A stretch of DNA of 8,223 nucleotides from CAWELS01 sp964468205 (GTDB lineage Bacteria > Acidobacteriota > Terriglobia > Bryobacterales > Bryobacteraceae), in NCBI GenBank assembly GCA_964468205.1, contig CAYXVG010000131.1:1-8223 (forward strand), given 5' to 3'. Within the stretch, counting starts at the first letter, position 1, and every line of letters starts with the position of its first letter. The notes under the pieces are model-generated. The model was not told the DNA's origin. It searched no databases and saw only the letters and a program-made list of their open reading frames with translations. The translations under genes were made by a program, and so were the position numbers. Positions 1-4,897 of the stretch are shown one piece after another.

Positions 1-70
1 GTTGGCGCCGATACGCGGATCTTCTCCGAATTGCCGGGCGTTTTCCGGCCCACTGGCACGACTACATGCC

Positions 71-95
71 GCAAGCAGGCTTGTCGCTCCTAATC
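71..95 (+). repeat. Dispersed intergenic repeat, copy A
   Basis: Begins GCAAGC, continues with CTTGTCG and ends TCCTAATC. It matches copy B (3671-3695) at about 22 of 25 positions. The core CAAGC-AG-GCTTG is a near palindrome. Upstream, both copies also share CGGGCGTTTT (35-44 here, 3627-3636 in copy B), so the related unit may be longer than the core. It lies just beyond the 3' end of tcmP. The rest of 1-128 shows no gene; GCCGG (33-37) and CCGGC (45-49) form a short hairpin there. Confidence 0.55.
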
Positions 96-128
96 CGCCT
101 CTGCTGGTGCGGGCTTTCGCCTGGATCT

Positions 129-1229
129 TCATAAAAAGCTGACCAAAGCTTCGTTGGGGAAGGTCCTAACTCGACGTTTCTTCCCATCCATCTTGGTTTC
201 TGCAACTCTCAACTGCCCACTACTCTCGAGCTGCAGCAGGGCCTCACCCATGTGCTTGCGCAGGTACGCGGTGTTGTCAATCACGTGGGCTTCGACTTGC
301 CGAACGGGGAGTTGACCAGCAGCACGGAACTTCGCCCTAAGCTCCTCAGCAAGCGGCGTTGTCGTGGGAGCGTTGAAGAGGAGGGTCTGATTTGGGTTGG
401 TGGCGTCCGAGAACCGGAAATCGCCGAGGGGATCTACCTTCCACATAGCCTCCTTCATCTTCAGGTGACCTGTTGCGTTGTTGGACGCGAAAAAGAGATA
501 GTAGACGACGCGACTCTCGTGGTCGCGCATTTCGAAGTATCGGACAAATCTCGCCGCCTGTCGGAGCTGAAGGTGATAGAGATTCTTGAGCGCTTCAGAA
601 CGATCGCCTCCGCCAAATGCAATCTTAACGGCCTCCTCCCTCCCAAACGTCTCCGTTATGTGGGCGCGGATATTCTCGTCCGGGTGGGTGAGCCAGCGAT
701 TGATCGAGTCCACCATGAAGGTGATAAGGACCTCGCACTTGTTCTTCGCCAGGAGCCGTTTTATGAGGGCGTAGGGGATGCCGGCGAAACCGAACGGATC
801 GATTAAGGCGAACGTGGGAGCGATTTGGCCCTCTTCTGCGTCCAAGTCGTTCAACAGGCTGGTGAGGTTCTCTGCGAACGTGCCCTGCTCAGCATGCACC
901 TTGAAATGCGCGGGGAGTTGGAGCGTCGCGATACAGCTCTTCAGGTGAGCAACTCGATCCGGTCGTTCTTCGATAAACAAGAAGACCAACTCGCCCCCCA
1001 GATTGGCTCGGTGGGTTCTCGCGGCTTCGAGTGCGATCATCGGCGAGCCGGGCTCTCCGCCCGAATACTGCCCGGGACCAGCGAACCCATCAATGTAAAC
1101 GATCCGCTTGTTGTCCTTCGCGAGGATGGGAAGCCACGCGTCCAGGTACTTGCGAAGGATCTGGTGCTTCGCGGCCGTGTGCGGCTCTATCGACCAAATG
1201 GTATCCTTCGGAACAGCCACGGAAACCAT
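129..1229 (-). CDS. tcmP: Three-Cys-motif partner protein TcmP
   Basis: A 366-residue protein of the TcmP family, which is typically encoded beside a DUF5131 (Gp37/Gp68) three-cysteine protein, as here. The sequence suggests a SAM-dependent methyltransferase-like Rossmann fold: a glycine-rich loop DGFAGPG at residues 47-53, acidic residues FIEERPDR at 85-92 where the SAM ribose is usually bound, and IDPFGFAG at 143-150 resembling a DPPY-type motif IV. The family-like stretch ATGHLKMKEAMWK lies near 252-264, and residues 292-345 look like a winged helix. The ATG at 1227-1229 was chosen because the protein then begins shortly before the family-like IEPHTAAKH; the frame runs open 17 codons further upstream, but that stretch (MLSQKSILRTRTIVFVL) does not look like the family. 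No clear Shine-Dalgarno is present. It is divergent from the DUF5131 gene. The reaction is unknown; methyl transfer is inferred. Confidence 0.88.
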   Translation of the reverse strand: MVSVAVPKDTIWSIEPHTAAKHQILRKYLDAWLPILAKDNKRIVYIDGFAGPGQYSGGEPGSPMIALEAARTHRANLGGELVFLFIEERPDRVAHLKSCIATLQLPAHFKVHAEQGTFAENLTSLLNDLDAEEGQIAPTFALIDPFGFAGIPYALIKRLLAKNKCEVLITFMVDSINRWLTHPDENIRAHITETFGREEAVKIAFGGGDRSEALKNLYHLQLRQAARFVRYFEMRDHESRVVYYLFFASNNATGHLKMKEAMWKVDPLGDFRFSDATNPNQTLLFNAPTTTPLAEELRAKFRAAGQLPVRQVEAHVIDNTAYLRKHMGEALLQLESSGQLRVAETKMDGKKRRVRTFPNEALVSFL

Positions 1230-1248
1230 TAAAACAAATACAATGGTT
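1224..1248. promoter_or_regulatory. Operator-like dyad in the tcmP/DUF5131 divergent region
   Basis: AACCATT (1224-1230) and AATGGTT (1242-1248) form a perfect 7-bp inverted repeat around an 11-nt A-rich spacer. The left arm covers the tcmP start codon (1227-1229). A plus-strand TACAAT (1239-1244), a possible -10 for the DUF5131 gene, runs into the right arm. A protein bound here could control both divergent genes, or a 5' hairpin could mask the tcmP start. No convincing -35 was seen. Confidence 0.35.
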
Positions 1249-1306
1249 CTTGTGCGAAGAATGCTCTTCTGGCTCAGCATCCTTCGCTGAGGCCGGACGT
1301 GACGCC

Positions 1307-2044
1307 ATGGCCATGAACTCCCCCATCGAATGGACGGACGCGACCTGGAACCCTGTGACGGGTTGCGACAAGATCAGCCCCGGCTGTAAGAACTGTTACG
1401 CCGAGCGCATGGCGCACCGACTCCAGGTGATGGGGAACTACAATTACCGCAACGGCTTCAGGGTGACTCTCCAACCGCACATGCTCAACCACCCGCTCGG
1501 GTGGAAGTCGCCAAAGCGGATCTTCGTGAATTCCATGAGCGACCTCTTCCATGAGAAGGTACCGGTCGCGTACATCAAGCGCGTGTTCCACGTCATGAAC
1601 CAGGCCGACTGGCACCAGTACCAAATCCTCACGAAGCGCGCAGAGCGATTGGCGGAACTCAGTGCCCGGCTCCCGTGGTCACCCCACATCTGGATGGGCG
1701 TGAGCGTGGAGAGCGACAAGTACCTGTACCGCATCGATCACCTGCGACGAACCGAGGCACATGTGAAGTTCCTCTCTGTGGAGCCGTTCCTAGCACCCCT
1801 GGGAAAGGTTGACTTGCGCGGCATCGACTGGGTGATCGTGGGTGGCGAGTCAGGACCGGGTGCGCGCCCAATGTTCCCCGCGTGGGTTACCGACCTCCGC
1901 GATCAGTGCCAGGCCGCGAACGTCGCCTTCTTCTTCAAGCAATGGGGTGGCGTCAACAAGAGCAAGAGTGGACGAACCCTCGATGGCCGCACCTGGGATG
2001 AAATGCCAGCGCTCGGGCAATTAGTGGCTTTGACGGCGCGCTAG
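1307..2044 (+). CDS. DUF5131 (phage Gp37/Gp68-like) three-cysteine protein
   Basis: A 245-residue protein of the DUF5131 family (formerly phage Gp37/Gp68). The N-terminus IEWTDATWNPVTGC leads into Cys20, Cys27 and Cys30, a C-x6-C-x2-C cluster resembling but not identical to the radical-SAM CxxxCxxC motif; an iron-sulphur cluster is plausible but inferred. Other family-like blocks are FVNSMSDLFHE (73-83), ILTKRAER (107-114), WMGVSVES (129-136), FLSVEPFL (155-162), VIVGGESGPGARPM (176-189) and FFFKQWGG (208-215). The ATG at 1307 is followed two codons later by another in frame at 1313, either of which could be used; the frame continues upstream to 1031 but that stretch overlaps tcmP on the other strand. 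It is divergent from tcmP, its usual partner. The activity is not established; a nucleic-acid or small-molecule modifying pair with TcmP is a guess. Confidence 0.88.
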   Translation: MAMNSPIEWTDATWNPVTGCDKISPGCKNCYAERMAHRLQVMGNYNYRNGFRVTLQPHMLNHPLGWKSPKRIFVNSMSDLFHEKVPVAYIKRVFHVMNQADWHQYQILTKRAERLAELSARLPWSPHIWMGVSVESDKYLYRIDHLRRTEAHVKFLSVEPFLAPLGKVDLRGIDWVIVGGESGPGARPMFPAWVTDLRDQCQAANVAFFFKQWGGVNKSKSGRTLDGRTWDEMPALGQLVALTAR

Positions 2045-2075
2045 GGGCGGCCCAGAGCTTTGTACCAGGTCGCGC

Positions 2076-2081
2076 TAGAAT
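2076..2081 (+). promoter_or_regulatory. Possible -10 box for darT
   Basis: TAGAAT ends 9 nt before the darT ATG at 2091, so a start site at normal spacing would fall about 1-3 nt from the ATG and give a nearly leaderless mRNA. The TIR-ATPase gene has the same arrangement (TACAAT, then a GCTGA-ATG junction). No good -35 lies at 16-18 nt, and no Shine-Dalgarno precedes the ATG. Suggestive only. Confidence 0.3.
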
Positions 2082-2090
2082 ACTCGCTGA

Positions 2091-2621
2091 ATGACAACCA
2101 AACCCGACCATTTGCGACGTACGAACCGGCTGTATCACTTCACGGACGCGAGGAATATCCCATCTATTTGGGATTTGGGCGGTCTTTGGTCAACAGCAAA
2201 GCTTCGTGAGATGTGCGTCGAGTTCCATCCTGGCGGGAACCAGCAGAGCCTTGAAGCGGACGAGATGTTCGGGATGGATCAGTACGTGCACTTGTGCTTC
2301 ACAAAAGAGCATCCGATGGCGCACATCGCTAGGAACGACGGGCGGATCGAGAAGCTGCAGTGGATCTATATTGACGACCCTGCTGCCGTGTTCGAGATCG
2401 AGGGCGTCCGGTACTGTGCGGAGGTCTCCAACAAGTCCGGGGCCGAGCTGTGCTCGATCGAGTATGCTCGGGAGCACTTCGATGATGTTGCGTTGTACGA
2501 CTACTTGGACTGGCAGGTTGGAGATCATTACGCCCGGCGGCAGGCCGTGGAGAGGTGCGAGATCCTTGTGCCGTACCATCTGCCACTGAAATACTTTGAG
2601 GAGAGGTTGCCCAAACCGTAA
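2091..2621 (+). CDS. darT: DarT-family DNA ADP-ribosyltransferase toxin
   Basis: A 176-residue protein of the DarT (formerly DUF4433) family, which uses NAD+ to ADP-ribosylate bases in single-stranded DNA and blocks replication. Visible family features are NRLYHFTDARNIPSI (12-26) with the NAD-binding His16, a GGLWS turn (30-34), YVHLCFTKEHPMAH (65-78), a central ARTT-like region (YCAEVSNKSGAEL, 108-120), and RCEILVP (155-161), where Glu157 is the likely catalytic glutamate. It is slightly shorter than many DarT proteins but keeps both ends of the fold. Its TAA overlaps the next ATG (TAATG), so toxin and predicted antitoxin are translationally coupled. The NADAR partner points to the DarT1 branch, which modifies guanine, rather than DarT2-DarG; that assignment comes from the neighbour and general family knowledge. 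Confidence 0.86.
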   Translation: MTTKPDHLRRTNRLYHFTDARNIPSIWDLGGLWSTAKLREMCVEFHPGGNQQSLEADEMFGMDQYVHLCFTKEHPMAHIARNDGRIEKLQWIYIDDPAAVFEIEGVRYCAEVSNKSGAELCSIEYAREHFDDVALYDYLDWQVGDHYARRQAVERCEILVPYHLPLKYFEERLPKP

Positions 2622-3328
2622 TGGCTGAGCGTCCTGTCTTCATACCGGCACCTGAGAGCGCTGAGCTTGTGCGCGAGGTGTTCTTGCCGCTGAAGTGGCA
2701 CTCAGGGTTTGCGCCTGTGCAGAAGGAGAAGAACATCGCGGCTCTTCACGAAGCTGCCGCACAACGCGGGATCACGCCACTGTTGGAAATTTCGAGCAAG
2801 TCGAAGAGCGAACGGGGCCGGCACATGAGCGCGTTCCACATGACCGTCCCCACGAAGTGCTGTGGTCGGATCAAGCTCGAGCTCGCGTTCCAGGGCAGCA
2901 AGGTGTTCGAGCGCGGCGGGCCATACACAGACCTGTACCACAAGGGCGATACCGAGATCGGCCGGGCCAAACGCGACCCGCGATTGCAGCAGTCAGGACG
3001 ATTGATCGGCTTCAGCTTCGAGGGCATCGACTTCCCGCTGGAACCCAAAACGGCGTTTTACGATTGGCTATACTGCTCGTTCCTGTGGGACCACCGAGAC
3101 TGGGCGACGAAGCTCTATGCATACGCAGGATTTACCGACGTCGAGTTCAACCCGCACCGATCCATCAACTGCCAAGCGCGGTCGGCCGCGCTCTTCCTCT
3201 CGCTCATGAAGCGTGGGGACCTGGACGCAGTGCTTCAATCCCAAACCTCCTTTGTCGAGACTCTCCTCCGATCGCAGTATCGCCCGCAACTGCGGGCTGA
3301 GCGCTACAAGGCACAAGAATTGTTCTAG
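2621..3328 (+). CDS. DarT1-associated NADAR protein, predicted antitoxin
   Basis: A 235-residue protein resembling the NADAR proteins encoded next to DarT1. In characterised DarT1-NADAR pairs the NADAR enzyme removes ADP-ribose from guanine and neutralises the toxin. Recognisable blocks are LLEISSKSKS (54-63), LELAFQGSKVFERGGPYTDL (86-105), SGRLIGFSFEG (125-135), EPKTAFYDWLY (141-151) and FTDVEFNPHRSINCQARSAA (171-190), which probably build the ligand pocket. The last 35 residues are less conserved-looking. The start overlaps the darT stop by one base, and a purine-rich GAGGAGAGG sits somewhat too far upstream, so coupling probably drives initiation. A terminator follows within 24 nt. The family call is from remembered motifs; catalytic residues cannot be assigned with certainty. 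Confidence 0.82.
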   Translation: MAERPVFIPAPESAELVREVFLPLKWHSGFAPVQKEKNIAALHEAAAQRGITPLLEISSKSKSERGRHMSAFHMTVPTKCCGRIKLELAFQGSKVFERGGPYTDLYHKGDTEIGRAKRDPRLQQSGRLIGFSFEGIDFPLEPKTAFYDWLYCSFLWDHRDWATKLYAYAGFTDVEFNPHRSINCQARSAALFLSLMKRGDLDAVLQSQTSFVETLLRSQYRPQLRAERYKAQELF

Positions 3329-3351
3329 CCGCAGCGATAACGGCACGCTCT

Positions 3352-3378
3352 CTCGCTGCGGAGGAGGCAGCGAGTTTT
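3352..3378 (+). terminator. Intrinsic terminator of the darT-NADAR operon
   Basis: CTCGCTGC (3352-3359) pairs perfectly over 8 bp with GCAGCGAG (3367-3374) around a 7-nt loop, followed at once by TTTT (3375-3378). It lies 23 nt after the NADAR stop codon. The T-run is short. The 5' arm can instead pair with 3329-3337, which would form a mutually exclusive hairpin (see findings). Confidence 0.7.
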
Positions 3379-3419
3379 CGCATCCACCGGCTTCACTCTC
3401 GGTTCTTGCTCTCTTTCTG

Positions 3420-3473
3420 GTGGTCCCCGTAAATGCGGCGGAGAACCATTCGGGGAATGCGAGTGGGGACCAC
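3420..3473. repeat. 9-bp inverted repeat
   Basis: GTGGTCCCC (3420-3428) and GGGGACCAC (3465-3473) are perfect reverse complements separated by 36 nt. A smaller dyad, CCCCG (3425-3429) with CGGGG (3451-3455), competes for the left arm. There is no T-run on either side. Function unknown: RNA structure, a binding site or a remnant of a mobile-element end are all possible. Confidence 0.4.
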
Positions 3474-3598
3474 TCGAACCGCCGACGCCGGCCCTTTCAG
3501 TGCTGCGATCGACGCACGTTCGGGATCAGGAAGGCTGGAAGCCGATCGCTTCTGTGATCCACTTTGACGGGTCGCCAAACCGCCAAGTGAAAGCGCCA

Positions 3599-3616
3599 GT
3601 GGCTGGGCCCAGTCAC
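3599..3616. repeat. 18-nt near-perfect palindrome
   Basis: GTGGCTGGGCCCAGTCAC equals its reverse complement at 16 of 18 positions, with an uninterrupted CTGGGCCCAG core. No gene start is close: EVE starts at 4257 on the minus strand and ends at 3817. It could be a protein-binding site or a recombination-site arm; no function can be assigned. Confidence 0.35.
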
Positions 3617-3666
3617 AAGGAAACGTCGGGCGTTTTGCAGCCAAGTGCAGTCCCAGTGGGATTGCT

Positions 3667-3702
3667 GGATGCAAGCCGACTTGTCGTTCCTAATCGAGTA
3701 AA
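3667..3702 (+). repeat. Dispersed intergenic repeat, copy B
   Basis: Starts GGATGCAAGCC, continues ACTTGTCG and TTCCTAATCG, and ends TAAA. It matches copy A at about 22 of 25 positions and copy C (4617-4653) at about 29 of 35. It lies between the NADAR terminator and the 3' end of the EVE gene, at a boundary between gene units. Confidence 0.6.
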
Positions 3703-3816
3703 CGTCGGGGCGGCCGACCAACATCCTGACAGAATCTCTACGCCGGAGGCTGCAGATTTCTAAACGTCGGAGTTGATTCGAATCGGTGGAACGGCCGGAT
3801 ACTGCCCGATTGCCCC

Positions 3817-4257
3817 TCAGCCACGAGTGCGGGCCGCTCTGCTCCTCCGTCCAGCCCGACTAATCCCGTCGCGAAGGGCCTCAAGATTCTGGTCTTCAAC
3901 CCGCCAAAGTGTGCCCTGCTTTACCTTCCCTCTGATTCGGTCGGCGAGAGTACGCGCGTCCTCATCCCACCACGGGTGCATCTTCAGGAGATCGGAGGGC
4001 GCCACCGGGCGGAAGTACATCTCGGCTTGGTTCTCACCCGGAAACCATGCAGTGATAACCGCCCAGCCATAGAACCCCGGATCAGAACCGCCGCTCGGTG
4101 CGTAGAAAAAGACAACGACGTCGCCCGGTTCTGGTGGTTTGGTAGCGCCGACCTTTCGTCTGACGGGCCAGGCCCATCTCTCGCCTTCCCAGATCGCGAG
4201 CCGATACCGCTGCGGTCCCCACCACTCCTGATTGATCTGATAGAGCCAAGTACTCAT
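3817..4257 (-). CDS. EVE domain-containing protein
   Basis: A 146-residue protein made almost wholly of one EVE domain, a PUA-superfamily fold related to YTH and ASCH that binds modified bases in DNA or RNA and is often found with restriction and other defence genes. Visible features are the start MSTWLYQINQEWW, RYRLAIWEGERWAWPV (17-32), EPGDVVVFFYAP (43-54), DPGFYGWAVITAW (59-71), MYFRPVAPSD (80-89) and MHPWWD (93-98); many aromatic residues could form the base-binding cage. The last dozen residues are Arg-rich and look like a tail. A weak GGAAAG lies just before the ATG. It stands alone between long gaps, opposite in strand to both neighbours. The modified base it reads is unknown; a role in sensing or protecting modified DNA is inferred. 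Confidence 0.85.
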   Translation of the reverse strand: MSTWLYQINQEWWGPQRYRLAIWEGERWAWPVRRKVGATKPPEPGDVVVFFYAPSGGSDPGFYGWAVITAWFPGENQAEMYFRPVAPSDLLKMHPWWDEDARTLADRIRGKVKQGTLWRVEDQNLEALRDGISRAGRRSRAARTRG

Positions 4258-4616
4258 GTTCTTTCCGTCACTTGGTAGTCAAAGTATCCGCGACCCTGAA
4301 GCTAGTGTGCCGGTCGAATAACCCGATGCTCTCCCTCGAGGGGAGTTCCAGCGATAACGTCGAGAGGCCGCAAACCCTCCGACCGCCACGATCCTCGCCA
4401 GGGCTGAAGTCGCCAGTACCCCGCCTTTCTCGCCGCCGTACCGCCATCAGAGTATCACATGGATTCCTCCCAAGTAACCCGCAAAGCCGAACCGATCGCG
4501 CAGAATCCTGTCTTACCGACTCTCCGCGCCTGCCCGTTCGTCAGAACTTGTGCTGCGTCGGTGCCAGCGTCAGGATCACTTTTGCGTGTCCGAAACCGGA
4601 TATGATCGAGGTCCTC

Positions 4617-4653
4617 GGATGCTAGCCAACTTCGCGGTTCTAATCGCGGTAAA
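4617..4653 (+). repeat. Dispersed intergenic repeat, copy C
   Basis: GGATGC-t-AGCC-a-ACTT, then CTAATCG and TAAA, aligning with copy B at about 29 of 35 positions with one 1-nt gap. The distance from the GC start to TAATC is 20 nt in copies A, B and C. A weaker relative follows at 4728-4757 (AAGCCGAC, then TAATCCGCG, with 3 extra nt between). Confidence 0.5.
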
Positions 4654-4679
4654 TTTCGTCGATTCCCATTGTCGTTAAC

Positions 4680-4703
4680 TTCCGGCCAACCAACCGGCCG
4701 GAA
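4680..4703. repeat. 8-bp hairpin, TTCCGGCC / GGCCGGAA
   Basis: TTCCGGCC (4680-4687) and GGCCGGAA (4696-4703) are perfect reverse complements around an AACCAACC loop. There is no T-run, and no gene ends nearby, so it is unlikely to be a terminator. It follows repeat copy C by 27 nt and may belong to the same element. Confidence 0.4.
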
Positions 4704-4883
4704 CTGGCTTCGCATTTGGCTAATGGGAAGCCGACGATCCGACCCTCATAATCCGCGACGCCCGGGCGCAGTTGCATGGGCCGGAATCACAACGCTCATG
4801 GGCAAACCGTCAAAGACAGCGACCATTGCCCGACAAGATCAATTCCGAGGGGGCCTCATGCGCTTGAGTTCGGTCTGTTGGCG

Positions 4884-4889
4884 TACAAT
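4884..4889 (+). promoter_or_regulatory. Possible -10 box for the TIR-ATPase gene
   Basis: TACAAT ends 8 nt before the ATG at 4898, placing a start site at or within a few bases of the ATG and implying a leaderless or nearly leaderless mRNA. No Shine-Dalgarno is seen. TTGAGT (4864-4869) resembles a -35 but its 14-nt spacer is too short. The arrangement resembles that before darT. Confidence 0.33.
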
Positions 4890-4897
4890 CGTGCTGA

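Larger units (their letters stand above)
3329..3816. other. Gap between DarT-NADAR unit and EVE, rich in dyads
   Basis: No credible gene. The 488 bases hold the terminator (3352-3378) and its competing arm (3329-3337), a 9-bp inverted repeat (3420-3473), an 18-nt near palindrome (3599-3616) and repeat copy B (3667-3702). The 9-mer AAACGTCGG occurs three times, at 3621, 3700 and 3762; the first forms a short AAACG/CGTTT hairpin. Open frames here give Arg/Ser/Pro-rich translations without recognisable motifs. Confidence 0.6.
4258..4897. other. 640-base gap between EVE and the TIR-ATPase
   Basis: The region must hold the EVE promoter on the minus strand and the TIR-ATPase promoter on the plus strand. 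It also carries repeat copy C (4617-4653), a second weaker relative of the repeat (4728-4757), an 8-bp hairpin (4680-4703) and a CGCCCGGGCG palindrome (4759-4768). Several frames stay open for 80-120 codons on both strands, but the translations are low in recognisable motifs and rich in Arg, Ser and Pro, so I call none of them a gene. Confidence 0.5.

Noticed and set aside
252..806. Long plus-strand open frame of 184 codons
   Set aside because: It lies antisense inside tcmP, whose protein shows clear family motifs; the plus-strand translation shows none.
1230..1280. Longer tcmP start
   Set aside because: The extra 17 residues are unlike the family N-terminus and would fill most of the divergent promoter region.
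1031..1306. Upstream extension of the DUF5131 frame
   Set aside because: It runs antisense through the 5' end of tcmP and adds 92 residues with no family similarity; the ATG at 1307 precedes the conserved N-terminus directly.
3393..3674. Minus-strand frame of 93 codons ending in a basic, protein-like stretch
   Set aside because: No recognisable motif, no ribosome site, and it overlaps several inverted repeats; a gene remnant cannot be excluded but is not supported.
3667..3702. Integron attC site at the dispersed repeat
   Set aside because: The TCCTAATC segment does not match the RYYYAAC or GTTRRRY cores, no paired inner boxes are evident, and no integrase is in the window.
4272..4625. Plus-strand frame of 117 codons upstream of the TIR-ATPase
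   Set aside because: The translation is Arg/Ser/Pro-rich without motifs, typical of noncoding GC-rich DNA, and it runs into repeat copy C.
4455..4715. Minus-strand frame of 86 codons
   Set aside because: It spans repeat copy C and the 4680-4703 hairpin, and its product resembles no known family.
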